The notes: a model not told the origin generated them from the letters alone. A stretch of DNA of 64,000 bases from Krasilnikovozyma curviuscula (GCA_014825775.1 MVAQ01000086.1:1-64000), one strand, 5' to 3'. Numbered from the stretch's first letter, positions 46,313 to 58,393 are shown. Made by a program: numbers and translations.

Positions 46313-48821
46313 ATGGCGGCGGAAGCGCACCAAGCTGTGAGGAAAACACATCGAGACGCTGGTCCAACTGACGGTCAACCAGCCTCTTTATCCTCCTCAA
46401 GGGCCACAGGAAGGGAAATGCATGCCAGTACGATACGGGGCAGAAATGTTGAGAATCCGGCAGAGCTCGAAGAGATGGGATACGTCGGTGGGAACGGAGC
46501 TGCAGCGTTAGCCTCGACATCAGAGAAGGAATTCGTCCACCAGAGGCCGCTTTCACCAAGTCTGATGAAGAGAGAGCATAGCCTATCATCACCAAAGCTC
46601 ACCATGAGCCCTCATATAGGTGGGAATGGGAGCGGTGGACTCTCGACGGGGAAGTTGACAGGGAAGGACAGGGAGAGTTTCATGCTGCTGATTTTACTGT
46701 GTGAGTGGACGATCTACGTATCAAGTATTTAATCTCTGTCTTCTCAACGAGATCAGCTAACAATTCTGAATTGCTTCCATATTCGTAGACCTGCTACAAG
46801 GGATCCCAATTGGCCTTACATTCGGAACCTTGCCTTTCCTCCTAAAACCTAAGCTCACATACTCTCAGCTGGGACTTTTCTCACTCTCAACATACCCATA
46901 CTCACTCAAGCTGTTGTGGTCACCCATCGTGGATGCTTGGTTCAACCCCAAGTTCGGAAGGAGGAAAAGTTGGATCGTGCCGGTCCAAGTCTTGATCGGT
47001 TGTGCGATGTGGTGGTTAGGTGGACAAGTCAACGGTTGGATAGCAGAGGTGAGTCAAATAGAGTGCTTTCTATGTACTGTGATTATGGAAGGCCAGTGCT
47101 GTGACCTGAGACTCATCCATCTTCGTCTCCCAGGAACAACCGGACATCAAGTTCTTGACGACCATCTTTGTGACGCTGATATTCTTCGCTGCTACTCAAG
47201 GTGCGTGACCATTACTCCATACTTGAAGATCTACACAGGACTGATCGTGTCATTGTTCACTGCAGATATCGCTGTGGACGGATGGGCACTTACGCTCCTC
47301 TCAAAGGAAAACTTGTCATACGCATCAACTGCCCAAACTATCGGTCTCAACACAGGCTACTTCCTCTCATTCACAGTATTTCTGGCGTTCAACTCTGTGG
47401 AGTTTGGGTACGCTTAACTTTGTTTCGCACGCGCTCGCTCATCGCCTCTCTCACTAATTTGCCAACAATCTGACACCCTTGCAGAAACAAATACTTCAGA
47501 ACGGAACCTCTTGATGTTCCATTAATCACACTTGGTGGTTATCTGAGATTTTGGTCCTTCTGGTACGCGTTTGTCACGGTATGGCTCACCGTTTGGAAAA
47601 AGGAGGTCAGTGGTAACTGCAGGTTGAAAATGGTAAACATCACAATGAACTCAGTGGGTTTTTTAAAATAGGATCCCGTCTCAGCAGATGATCCAGATAT
47701 GGACGTCTCAAAAGTGTACAAAGTCATGTATAGTATTCTCAAACTCAAGCGTGAGTCCTCGCCCTCTCTCCATTTCTTCAGCTCTATCAGTAGCTCTGAC
47801 CGTCGATCTGCCTACCTCACAGACATCCAGTCTTTTGTTGTTATGCATCTGATTGCTAAGGTCGGTTTCATGGCCAATGACTCGATCACCTCCTTGAAGC
47901 TGCTGGAAAAGGGTTTCCTGAAAGAAGACATGGCGGTCGCCGTCTTAATTGACTTCCCGTTCCAAATGCTGGGAGGATGGTGAGATTCTCGTTCATCGAC
48001 CACGCATAAAACTGTTACTGAAATCTTTTTGCAATGCAATGCAGGATCGCAGCATCATGGTCTAAAGGGGAGCGACCTCTCAAGCCGTGGATATTCGCCT
48101 TCGCGTCTCGTCTCGTTTTTGCGCTGTTCAGTATATGCCTGGTCGCTGGCTTCCCTGAAACTATACCGGTGTCAAATTCTTTCTTCTGGGTCGTCATTGG
48201 AAGCACAGTGATAGGAAGCTTCACGAGTACGGTGCAGTTTGTGGGGATCAGCGCGTTCCACACCAAAATTGCCGACCCGCTCATTGGAGGAACTTATATG
48301 ACGGTGAGGTCTCTCCTTGCAACGTTATCCCCTCGATTCTACTTACCCTTTAGATTTTTAGCTCCTCAATACCGTCTCCAACATGGGAGGTACCTGGCCC
48401 AAACCTTTCGTTCTCCGCGGTGTCGATTACTTCACCACAGCAACTTGTAGGATCGTGGATGGGTCGCAAGATGTTATTCTCAAAAGTACAGTTCTCTTCT
48501 CTCAATTCAATTTTAAATTACTGTGTCTGACACTCTCCCTTAACAGCCTCTGAATGTGTTTCTGAGCATGGCAAAAATGCTTGTACGACCCTAGGAGGAA
48601 CCTGCGTGACTGAGACAGACGGCTACTACGCTGTGTCTGCCATCTGCGTGGCCATTGGAACTGTTGTTCTGTTCTTGTATGCGATACCAACAGCTAGGAA
48701 ACTACAAGGTATGTCAAATGATCGATGGTATTGCCTTGCAATGAGCTTGTTAATTGATCGTTGATCTTTTGCTCTTCTAGCCTTACCTGCCAGCGCATGG
48801 AAGGTCCATGTTCCTGTATAG
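46313..48821 (+). CDS. Acetyl-CoA transporter, SLC33A1/AT-1 family
   Basis: Multi-TM carrier that in animals moves acetyl-CoA into the ER/Golgi lumen for protein acetylation. The start at 46313 (MAAEAHQAVRKTHRDAGPTD) leads a disordered N-tail. Then come DRESFMLLILL|YLLQGIPIGLTFGTLPFLL, LGLFSLSTYPYSLKLLWSPI, VDAWFNPKFGRRKSWIVPVQ and FVTLIFFAATQDIAVDGWAL. The sequence continues with SYASTAQTIGLNTGYFLSFT, NDSITSLKLLEKGFLKED and LIGGTYMTLLNTVSNMGGTW plus PKPFVLRGVDYFT. The WSPIVDAW and TQDIAVDGWAL motifs are the family signature. About eight introns; ends AWKVHVPV-stop at 48821. The frame at the TM8-TM9 join (48310-48370) uses an intron with a TTTAG acceptor. Confidence 0.9.
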
Positions 48822-49111
48822 AAGAAACCTAGATACCATTAGCATTAGTGATCTCCCCCATCTGCTCTATAGCCTGTTTGCGCAAGAAACGATGTGCCTC
48901 CTCCACCATTGCCAGAGGACCAAAATTTCACAAAAGATTCCGGCCACTATCTCTCAGAACTCCCTGAGATCCATATAGCTGTTTGAATTTATTCCATAAA
49001 TTTCTGACCTCAATGTTGAAGTACGGCGGGAGGTGACATCACCGAGAGATGCCTTCAACCAGATTTTGAGTATTCAAGGTCTGGAACACAGCACCCTCAA
49101 ATCATCCGAAC

Positions 49112-52100
49112 ATGGTGAGTTTGGTTTCCCTTCGTTCTGGACATCTTGTCTTGAACTGGATGGACACTAAAGAATATTTTCCGCTCGGTTCAGAATAATC
49201 AACTCCAAGTGCCGTACAAAACGACAGCAGCAATCCCTAGCTTGTCTTCTAATCTAAAGACATTCATAACCAACAACTTTAAGAACTCTATTAGCAGTGA
49301 AGCTTTCACGAATGACATTTTGGTCTTTGTCCAGCTGAGAAAACTAGCAGTAGAAAATGGCATCGAACCTCACAAAGAATCCATCGCTAGGCTCATAAGG
49401 TAAACTAAGTCATTTGTTCTAAATTCTAAAGTGGTTGATGGAGCTGAAGAGATATTCATTGGGAATGGATTGGAATAGGTACCACGCAAATGTAGCATAC
49501 CTTCTCACCAAACTTCCAGCTGATGTGAGTGTTCCCTGCTCTTTCGGAAATCAATGCTGAACGATTCTTCGTTCTCGATTTCAATTCTGCTTATTGTGCA
49601 GATCCATCAACCGTTCCCGTACTCCTTGCCATTCGCACCACCTTACACCTTGCACACGCCTCCTCTAACTCCTCTCCCGACCTTGCTTCACGAACGATTT
49701 GCTATCCTCTTTAATTTGGCAGCCTGTTATGCGAACATTGTAAGTGGTTTTGCGTCAATTGTCCGAAGGGTTTCGCACCGTACTGAGTTATCCTTGGTCG
49801 CAGGGGGCACTTGACGACCGAAGTGAGAGTAACGGTCTGAAACGAGCGACAGCTGCATTTCAAGTGAGTTCATAAGAAACGTATTAGTTTCAAGCTTGGT
49901 CCAGTGGCTTACTATCTACAAAAATGTTTCCAGAACGCGGCCGGAGTGTTCTCTCTTCTCCAAACACAGATAATACCAGCGCTGGATGCCCTTTCGACAA
50001 CTTCAAGTGTGACTGCGACGTCTTACGATCTCAAAGCAGGGTTCATAGAGTGCCTTAGATATCTAGTTGAAGCTCAAGCTCAGGAATGTTTTTGGCAGAA
50101 AGCTGTCTTAGGTGAGCGATGTCATGCTTACCCGGCTCGAATTTCATTCGATTGACACTCACTCACTTTGCTCTATAACCTAGAAAAGTACAAAAATGGA
50201 ATCATCGCGAAGCTGTCGATGAGAGTTTCTGAGTTGTACGATTTGTCGTTGTTAGCGATGGCACAAGACTCTCCTCCAGCATCTGGCTACATCCCTTCTG
50301 TGAGTCTATCGGCCTTCAGAATACCCACGACGCGCACTGGATAATATTTAACAGCTGATTTAATACTAGAACTGGACGCTACATATGAATGTCAAGAAGT
50401 TTCATTTTGCGGGAGCGGCGCAATGTGAGTTCTAACATTGTCGCCATTTTACGGTTTGTTTCTGACGCATGGCGGCCCCATGATAGACCGTATGAGTATT
50501 GAAGATCTTGAGAAAGGAAGATATGGCCATGAAATCGGGCGTCTTCAAGTTGCTCAGAGCCAAGTCAAGAAAGCTCTGGAGAGCGCGAAAAAAGGCGCAG
50601 TTTCGGACGCTGTGCTCAATGACCTTAAAGTAAGGAGAATTGTGCTGTCAGATTCTCAGAAGTATCAAACTAACGCTACCATTTAGGGCTTGTCATCTAC
50701 TCTCAACAACGCCCTCGCTAGGGCACAGCGGGACAACGACCTGATCTACTTAGCCGCTGTCCCTCCACCAAGTGAGCTCCCTTCGATCCAGGGTGCTCAG
50801 ATGGTTAAACCAGTGATTCCACCAGAAGTGGAGAACAGTCTCGAGTGGCTCATGAAAGAGGGAGGTGGGTTGGGCTGGGAAGGGTTGGTTGATTACGGAG
50901 TTCATCTGGCGATCAGTAAGTATGACTTCATTCTGGAATGTAGACCGTACAATTGACTTGAGGTTCTCGCAGGCGTCTATGAAGACCGAAAAGATACTTT
51001 GGTGAGGGAAGAGATCGTTCTGCGGAAAGAGGAATTAGACTCCATATCCTCGTCGTAAGAAATTAATTTCTATTAGGGCTTCTTTGACCTTTGGACTCAC
51101 TTCCGTCCGCCAATCTCTAACAGAATTCTACAATCAATGAATTTGCCTGGCTCTCTCCAGGCAACTGAAAGGCCGATAGGTCTGCCGCCCTCCCTGCTGA
51201 ACATGGCTGAAAACGTCCGAAGCTCTGGTGGAGGAGAAAAGGTAAAACGATTGATGGAGGATGTAGCTATCGCTAGAAATCAGGCCAGGGGTCTTCTAGA
51301 CGAAGTAAGGTCATGAAAGATTGCTTCAGATTTTGATTTTTCGAAGCTGATGCACTTTGCCTTCGTTTATAGAGCCTAGACATCCTTGACCAGGAGGCTG
51401 CCGAAGACGAATCATTTCAAGTTACCCATCGATCAGGCCCATCTCGGCCACCGTCACACGAACTCAACAGAGACCTCATCGCTCAAGCCAACGCGTATAG
51501 AAACACCCTCGATCAAGCAAAACAAAGCGATGGTCTTGTTGCTGAAAAATGGGAACAGTGGGAAGATTCTATTGACTTGCTTGGTGGGCCAGAGGTACCT
51601 ACCATCTTTCGTCGAGTGCGTGAGTTGAAGCTGACATGTGTCTATATTTATAGTACAAGCTTGTGGATTCTGTCCCCCAGCTCCCCTCCGCCGCATCAAT
51701 ATCTAACCCAGGAACCCGACAACTCCACACGTTGTTGGACGAGCTCAATCAGATATCTGCCAATCGCGAAAGGATTGTTGAGGCGGCAAAGTTGATGGCA
51801 GCTTCAGATGACGTGAGGCCCATCGTACTTCAAGAAGCAGCAGCAGTTCAACGAGGTGCTGGGGTGACTGGAGTGAAACCTGAGTGGTTTGAAAGCAGTT
51901 TCGAGAAGCAGCTGAAGAAGTATGATGATCTTCGAAGAGATATGGAAGCCACCGCTACCGAAGAGGAAGCTCTTGTTGAGAAAATTCGGGTACGTTCATC
52001 TATTGCTGATGCACTGCGACTGAAGTTGACTTACACATTTTGTGCACTAGCTTCAAAATGAAGAATTTGTTTCTTCAAGAAAGACTTCTCCTGAAATCAA

Positions 52101-52536
52101 GTCAAGAGAACAGGCCCTTCAAGCTCTCGACGTTACTTTTCACAAGTATCGTGAGCTGCTCCACAATCTTTCCGAAGGTCTCAAATTCTACGGTGACTTT
52201 GGCATGCTGTTGAGCAGATTCAAAGACTCGTGCAACGAATTCGTCTGGCGCCGCAGAAGTGATATTGGCCTGATAACTGCATCGATGGCGACGGCAAACA
52301 TTCCTCAATCAGCACCACCTCAGCCACAGCAATTACCGTCGCAATCGACTCCCGCACCCCAATTATCTACATCTTCTCTGTTTCCACCTTCTCCCGTACC
52401 AGCTGTTGCTCCAACTTTCTTTCTTCCTCATCCAGGCTCTGCTAGCTGGCAGAGTTCGCCTGTCCGGGGTCCTCAGCTTCCTCCGCCGCCATCACCTGCG
52501 AAGCCGAAGCGAAAAGGAGGTGGGGGAGTGGTGTAG
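49112..52536 (+). CDS. RIM20: Rim20/PalA, BRO1-domain pH-signalling protein
   Basis: ESCRT-III-associated scaffold of the alkaline-pH Rim pathway, which brings Rim101 to its protease Rim13. The best start is ATG at 49112, an exon of only three bases followed by GTGAGT, joined to NNQLQVPYKTTAAIPSLSSN at 49194. The BRO1 domain contains NDILVFVQLRKLAVENGIEP, IARLIRYHANVAYLLTKLPA and FAILFNLAACYANIGALDD (F-N-L-A-A is typical). It continues with LRYLVEAQAQECFWQKAVLE, LSLLAMAQD, EKGRYGHEIGRLQVAQSQ and GLSSTLNNALARAQRDND. The V-domain is helical (ESSFEKQLKKYDDLRRDMEA, YGDFGMLLSRFKDSCNEF). The tail is Pro-rich (PPPPSPAKPKRKGGGGVV-stop, 52536). Motif wording favours PalA/Rim20 over Bro1/Vps31. More than ten introns. 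Confidence 0.85.
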
Positions 52537-52596
52537 CTTTGAATATTAGAGTTATATTCTGCGTCTTGCTTAAATAGCAATGGAACTACTGATTCT

Positions 52597-54921
52597 TCAA
52601 CGGTAATGTATCGATGACTGAGAGTTGCAGCACCGATGGTCAGACAGCAGGGTTGCATTCTGCTTCTTCTGAATATCTAATCTACCGATGACTTTTTGCA
52701 CCGTCCAAGCGGCGATCATATCCCCTCTCTTTCTGAATGCGTCACAAAAAACACCGTAGAGCGGTAGTGCGTCGTGATAAGGACAGATTTGTTCCTTGAC
52801 TTTTGTTTTAGGAAAGTTGACTTGAGTGGAACATTTGAAGGCAAGGGGCGAACCAGGATAGGCGCCGCCGATGATGACCTTGTTCCATAGCGCTTTGATA
52901 TTCTCCGAGTCACGCTGTGGACTACAGAGAGCCTCGCGGACTAGAATGCTGAGCGTCTGGCGGTTCGGTTTGAATGACGGGACGTTTTTAGACAGAAAGC
53001 GGTAGGTTGGGAGGGTATGAGTCGATTGGCACGTGGACAGTAAAGCGTTCCAAGTGGCAGTATCGGGTTCGACTCCAGCGGAAATCATCCTCGAAATGAC
53101 ATCTTGGCTGTGATGAGCTGGTAGTCGAGCTAGCACGGAGCAGAATGTTTTGGATCGCCATTGGAGAGCATCTTCTGAGTTCAACAGTTGGAGCAGGTGC
53201 TGAGCGTGTGATTCTGGTGATGCGTATATTGAAGATGAGCCCGGGAGCAGTAGTAGAGCCTCTACGTCTTCTATCCTATACGCGTAATGACCAAGATGAG
53301 AAAGCAGTGGCTGAATGAACCATTCGCCTAGCGCCGGATGTCGACAGAATTCATGCAAGACGAGGGTGGCCAAATCTTCATAAGCATGGGTGTTTTGGAT
53401 TGGAATTCGCGTGAAAATTTCATAGATGTCGGCGAAGTCGTGAGATCGTTGTATGTTGTTATGACGTCGAACGGAGTAGATTTTTCGTATAATTGAGGCA
53501 CCGACGGTGAGGTTGGCAGAAGAGGACAGCTTAGAATGATGGTGCAGGAAGGTTGACACCGCCTTTTCGATGTGAAGATCGTCAGAGTCCAGCAGAAGCG
53601 ACACCAACAGTTCCGTGCTTCCTTGAGAGATTGAAGCTCCTACTGCGTTCGAATATCTACTCCAGACCTTTTTCATTATAAACTTCTTTTTATAACCTTC
53701 AATTTCTCCATTGCGTAACCACTCCATCACTCTGTGACCGAGAAAGTCACTGTGCTTAGGAACCAGCCGCGAATCTCCCATGATTGCGACTGCGACTTCG
53801 ACCTGTTCGGTGGGGAGAGCAAGTGCGAGACGAAGTAGAGTGGATGACTTGATGAAGTTATAGCTTCGCGTAAGGTTGTAGAGCTCAAAGAGAAATGGGT
53901 TGAGGGTTGGAGTTGAGATGAAGGTTGATACGAGTTTGGAGACGAGGCTGCTCCATGAGGATTGTTTGATAGTGTGATTAAAAATGAAGTTCAACAGCCC
54001 TTCCAGTAGAGTGAAATCCTTCTGAGTGGCACATCCCAGTGCCAGTTGAGCCATAGCATGCCGTTGCTCTTTCGGTTCCAAGAGGAAGTAGTGAGTTCTG
54101 AGATCAGAGGTGAAGGCGCTGAGGGCATGAGGAGACAAGCGAGCAGGTGATATGGTGTGATAAGCAGGTTTCCACACGGTTGTTTTAATGGGCTGTTGCT
54201 GAAAGAGGTCTAACAAAGCAGAGGGCGTACGTGTGAGTCCAGCGACTGCAGCGATTGATTGCGGGGACGCCGTATACTCACCATAAAGACTATTTTCAGT
54301 GTCTATTATACCCTGCAAAGCGTTCAAACCTTCCTTCAGATCCAGCTCCTTCCATTGCAACCCTGTGCTCAACCCTTTCCATACCAACGATGCAGCTTTC
54401 AGCTCCAGCTTCAACCCACTTTCCGATTGAACCACCTCTGCAAGTCCTAGATCCACCTCTTCAACATCCCTAGAGCTCCAGAGTTTATAATTGGAGTTTG
54501 GTGAGGGGTGTTGGGGAGACTGAGGACCACCTGGTAACGACATAGTGCCTGTGGAGAACAGCAGCAGCCGCGAATGAGCGGGAGATGCACCATGATGATA
54601 GCAACGTAGTTTCTGGTGGTGGTTTGAAGGCTCTGGTGCATTCTGTAATTTGGTGATGACCCAAGGGACATCATCCTGGGGAAGAGGGTAGTGATATTGG
54701 ACTGGAAAGCTCGACGGGGAAGGTGCAGCAGCTAGGGAAGCGTTTCTCGTTCCTATAGCTCTCCCTGGGACAGGTATAATGACCCCTTTTGTCCTTATAG
54801 CCTTGCTTGCAGATGACACCGTCAATGCTGACGAACGTATATGGTTCTGCTGCTGAGAACTGCTTCCAGGGTGAGCCCTAAACTGGGTCGTGAGCTGAGT
54901 CCGAGAGCGTCTCGATATCAT
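52597..54921 (-). CDS. Mitochondrial PPR-like protein
   Basis: A long, almost uninterrupted frame. The first ATG is 54921 (MISRRSRTQLTTQFRAHPGS), with a basic, Ser/Gln-rich, acid-free N-terminus typical of a mitochondrial presequence. The middle is alpha-helical with repeated Leu-rich units (LLRLALALPTEQVEVAVAIM, ELLVSLLLDSDDLHIEKAVS). Near the C-terminus is a recognisable PPR unit, DVISRMISAGVEPDTATWNA, LLSTCQS, and further weak helix pairs (GDMIAAWTVQKVIGRLDIQK). Probably involved in mitochondrial RNA metabolism by class; no ortholog is named. A 72-nt GTGAGT...TTAG segment (54281-54210) is in frame with no stop and could be an intron. Convergent with RIM20, 60 bp between stops. Confidence 0.7.
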   Translation of the reverse strand: MISRRSRTQLTTQFRAHPGSSSQQQNHIRSSALTVSSASKAIRTKGVIIPVPGRAIGTRNASLAAAPSPSSFPVQYHYPLPQDDVPWVITKLQNAPEPSNHHQKLRCYHHGASPAHSRLLLFSTGTMSLPGGPQSPQHPSPNSNYKLWSSRDVEEVDLGLAEVVQSESGLKLELKAASLVWKGLSTGLQWKELDLKEGLNALQGIIDTENSLYGEYTASPQSIAAVAGLTRTPSALLDLFQQQPIKTTVWKPAYHTISPARLSPHALSAFTSDLRTHYFLLEPKEQRHAMAQLALGCATQKDFTLLEGLLNFIFNHTIKQSSWSSLVSKLVSTFISTPTLNPFLFELYNLTRSYNFIKSSTLLRLALALPTEQVEVAVAIMGDSRLVPKHSDFLGHRVMEWLRNGEIEGYKKKFIMKKVWSRYSNAVGASISQGSTELLVSLLLDSDDLHIEKAVSTFLHHHSKLSSSANLTVGASIIRKIYSVRRHNNIQRSHDFADIYEIFTRIPIQNTHAYEDLATLVLHEFCRHPALGEWFIQPLLSHLGHYAYRIEDVEALLLLPGSSSIYASPESHAQHLLQLLNSEDALQWRSKTFCSVLARLPAHHSQDVISRMISAGVEPDTATWNALLSTCQSTHTLPTYRFLSKNVPSFKPNRQTLSILVREALCSPQRDSENIKALWNKVIIGGAYPGSPLAFKCSTQVNFPKTKVKEQICPYHDALPLYGVFCDAFRKRGDMIAAWTVQKVIGRLDIQKKQNATLLSDHRCCNSQSSIHYR

Positions 54922-55228
54922 GCTACAGATACGGTCAGGACTTACAAGTTTGAGCACAGTGACGAAAAAAGGACTTACATGCTTGTCGTATCATGGGACT
55001 TTCACTATAGTCTAACTTAAATGCAGCTGAATTGATTGGTGAGGCGGTTGAGGTTGCGAGGCGAGTGGGGAAAGCTTAGGCATGGCATAAGAGTCCATGC
55101 CTTCGCCGCTGTCAAAGTTGGGTACCGACGGCAAGAGACACATTGCAGACAAATGTTGCTTAGCTAATTCTATCGTTATGAAGGAATGTTGCGCGTGCTG
55201 CTGCGTCCTTCGTCGCTGCACAAAGCCA
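54922..55228. other. Region upstream of the PPR-like gene
   Basis: About 307 bp between the PPR-like start and the CSN6 stop (both minus). Contains the CSN6 3'UTR and the PPR gene promoter; the minus-strand frame at 55012-55251 overlaps the CSN6 end in another phase and is not credible. Confidence 0.4.
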
Positions 55229-56902
55229 TTACCAGTCACTCGCTCTACCAAAGCCGCGTCTTCCTCCGCCCATACCCTTCATGTTACCCATTCCTATTCC
55301 ACTGCTCTGTCTGTCACTAGGCGCGTTGACAAGATTGAATTTATCGACAGTCTGTAAAATGGTCATGAGATTAAATCAGCATGGAGTCGCGATGTGTAGC
55401 AAAGCGGAAACTTACAGCATTGAGAGAGTATAGACCTTTGGTGAGAGCAGAAAGGTATCCGGTGAGTTGGACGTCGGTGTATTCCTTCCAAGTGACGAAT
55501 GACAGGTTAGATACAATGCGCGGAATGACACTTAGAATAAAATCGCACAGTGTTGAACTCTTCTCTAAATTCCGACTCTTCCGACGCTGGGAGCATAGAA
55601 ATGAGACTCGATATCTCTCTCAAAACTCCATGGTCCTTCTTGTATATTCCTGTAAGGTATGTGACGATTCAGGAATATGGTCGGTTGTGAGCCTAAGCCG
55701 AGAGTCGGTACTGACCTGCTTCGACACCACGAACGTACTCCAAGACTGTGTTGATTCGATCTGAGAGCATTTGAATTGCATTCTGTTGAGTTGTCAAGTT
55801 AGCAGTTACTAGACAAACATACAAATACGTTAAAGGGGAAAGAGCGCAGTGTCAGTCTTCTCAACAAATAAGTGAGCTCGGAAGGAAATATCAAGGACTT
55901 ACGACTTCCTTCTCCTCCATCAGCACCGCTCTCTCTACCAGCCGATGCGACGCCCTCAACAGCGATTCTCTCCGCTTCGCCTGTTTCAATTCTCCATTTC
56001 GAGACTTCGCCAAAGCCATCTTTGCCAGGGACGGTACTCGTTTCAAATATCCTCAAAGGAATATCTTCTGATTTCGGGTCCGGCGTTGGGGAGAGCATGA
56101 CGAATAGTGGGGAGTCAAGGAGGGTGTAGAACTGAAGAGAACAGCTGGCGGTAAGACGACCCGCTGAAATCATTGGGAAGTGAAGTGGGTGGTACTAACT
56201 TGTTTATGGATCGCAAGATCTAAAGCTGTAGGGTCGGATCCTATTGAGTACCAGCCAAGGAAATCGAGTGTTGGGAAGACCTGCTTGTCTACGGGTCGTT
56301 TCGAGGCGTCAGGAACGCTGCACCTCCATCACGAAGTCTCATTTAAGCAGGATATAGAGGAAACTTACAATTGGATTTCCTTTCTTCGAAATAAGGCCAT
56401 TCGACGTCCATAGCTGAAGATGAGCTCGAAGTAGCCGCACCATCAACCTCCATCCTCTCCGAGGGTCGAGTGATAGCTATTTCGAAAGTATTGACGATTT
56501 CAACTTCAGTCCCCTTTTGGATACCAAGGAGAGCTCCAACAACTACACATGAAGAAACGTAGGATATGAAATCGAGTCGGATTGATCGGCAATGTCGTGT
56601 CAGCTACGTAGAGAGCGAGGTGAAATGAACTCGAAGGCTACTCAAACCAGAGAAGGGCTCACTTTTGTAATCTTCACCCTTTCTCTGCATCTGTGTTCTT
56701 GTCCAGTGATCAGAGATGTTAAGGATGGGGAGAGGATGGCTTTGGGACAAAATACCAGCAGAGCACAAGTATAACGGCAGGAAAGGAATAGATCAGCTCT
56801 TTCGTCCAGAGAGCTAAGAGGAAGAGACGGGACACACATGGAAACAGCCAGACTTGAGCCTGATGATGCTGTTACTGCTAGAGCTGCAGAAGAGGAGGCC
56901 AT
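55229..56902 (-). CDS. CSN6: COP9 signalosome subunit 6 (CSN6)
   Basis: MPN-domain subunit of the deneddylase that removes Nedd8 from cullins. The start MASSSAALAVTASSG at 56902 is spliced to HPLPILNISDHWTRTQMQRK GEDYK. Further exons read IVGALLGIQKGTEVEIVNTF EIAITRPSERMEVDG, YKQVFPTLDFLGWYSIGSDP TALDLAIHKQ, FYTLLDSPLFVMLSPTPDPK, LTANLTTQQNAIQMLSDRIN TVLEYVRGVEAG and YKKDHGVLREISSLISMLP. The end is VDKFNLVNAPSDR, GRRGFGRASDW-stop at 55229. The JAMM zinc site (H-x-H ... D) is absent, as in CSN6 of other species, so it is an inactive partner of CSN5. About seven introns; phases are consistent throughout. Confidence 0.88.
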
Positions 56903-57221
56903 TTCAGAAGGATTTGAGGTGAAACCGGTGGAAGGCAGATCCAGTCGCGAGCTTAGTGTGTGAAGAGTGATGATTCTTGGATTTCAGAATTTTCGAGGTA
57001 GCTATTCTATTTGAAAAGTAAGAGCAGAGAGTCTACCTGGGGTTTTTGTCACATTATGGTTGATTTACTGGAGGGCAATTTGATCTCACTCGCCGCAACT
57101 ATTTGTGTCATATTGTCCGCAATGTCTTGCTACTACACTAAAGCCAAGGAACCAAGCTCTGTACCGTGCTACGAGGGTAGCTCTCTGATCTTTTGTTTTG
57201 AACATTCTCTTCCATTTCTGT
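56903..57221. other. Region between F-box gene and CSN6
   Basis: About 320 bp: F-box 3' flank and CSN6 promoter/5'UTR (both minus). Nothing recognisable apart from AT-rich sequence near 56990-57020. Confidence 0.4.
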
Positions 57222-58393
57222 TTACCCTTCTACCACAATCTGTAGCTTCTCCCTTTCCTCATAGCTGAGCGCATCTTCAGCCTGCATCTCCAGCGTATCC
57301 TTCTCAAACGCAAACTGGCAAACAATCTTAAAGAACTCCAGGTTCGGAAAGTTCGTGAACACTTCTCGAAAGGCCAGTTCCTCCATTTCTTGATGGGATG
57401 CGAAGGAGGGGTGAGGGCTTATAAGAGTGATCTCTTTGAGATTGAAGCAGGTGGAAGGTAATCCCTGTTCCCAAATTCATACATATCAGCTTCAGAGGGA
57501 ATCAGCTTGTAGAGACTGTGATTGGATTCTTACAATATGCGCCTGTCCTTGATAGCCATATTCGTATTCGACATACTTCAGCATCTATGGAAAGAACCTC
57601 CACCAAGTCAGATTGGCGGTCGCCTCCCGGATGTATTATGACACGCTGACACAAAAGACATACCCCGTACTTGAAAACAGCTTTCTCCAGTCTGGTCCAT
57701 CGCACAAATCCAAGATATGATTCCCGGAGAAGCTCAAAATCCCCACCACCAGCGCACTCGACCAATAGCTCCTGTGCAGCGCTCAGAAACGGCAGTACTT
57801 GCGTAAATTGGGAATCATAGGGTACCAGCTCGGCGTCTGTGCTCTTGACTTGTCGCAATGTGACCAGTTTGAGATTTGGGAAGAAATGGCCAGCTGCGAA
57901 GAAGTCGGCTCGAAGCGCTTTGGATGGTTGGCCAAACTGTAGAGGAGCGTCCACCTTCTCCAGAGTGACTGTCTTGACTTTTCCCAGTGTATTCCTGACT
58001 CGCGATTTAGTGGATGAGGCCTTCGATTCCGGAAGGAGGAGAAGGTCGACAAAGGGAGAGAAGAAGGCTGAATACTCCTCCCGCTTGGAGAAGGAAAGGT
58101 TAGAGTATAGCAATGTTGTTGACAGATCATACAGTCCAGAGCTAGCTCGAGCTATCGTTGCCAGATCAGGGTAAGGGAGAATAGATAGGATGGACAGCAG
58201 CAATTCATACGGCAGCGTCGGTGCTACGGTAGTCTTTTGAGTTCAAATAAAAAGAGAAGGGGTCTTTAGCATTGGAAGCTTCGTCAGGTTGTTAGGTGCT
58301 TCAGCAGTCAGCTGGCGAATACCGAGGCCTCACCTCTGAAAGCTCCGTCGTTTCCAGTCGCTCTGCTATCCCGCTGCACGCCTCTGCTGTCAT
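57222..58393 (-). CDS. F-box domain protein
   Basis: Four exons. Exon 1 (start 58393) is MTAEACSGIAERLETTELSE. Exon 2 begins TTVAPTLPYELLLSILSILP, then YPDLATIARASSGLYDLST, an F-box (LPxELLxxIxxxLPYxDLxxIxxxS), followed by leucine-rich helical sequence (FPNLKLVTLRQV, LPFLSAAQELLVEC, YLGFVRWTRLEKAVFKYG). Exon 3 is MLKYVEYEYGYQGQAHI and exon 4 GLPSTCFNLKEITLISPHPS to VVEG-stop at 57222. Periodic LxxLxLxx segments suggest weak leucine-rich repeats. Likely an SCF substrate receptor; substrate unknown. Divergent from the first Stealth gene. Confidence 0.75.

Noticed and set aside
46233..46595. Minus-strand ORF over the start of the acetyl-CoA transporter
   Set aside because: Antisense to the N-terminal coding region; no homology.
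55012..55251. Minus-strand ORF after CSN6
   Set aside because: Overlaps the CSN6 terminal exon in another phase and starts with a non-ATG codon; likely 3'UTR.
55381..55764. Plus-strand 127-codon ORF opposite CSN6
   Set aside because: Antisense to spliced CSN6 exons that match the family.
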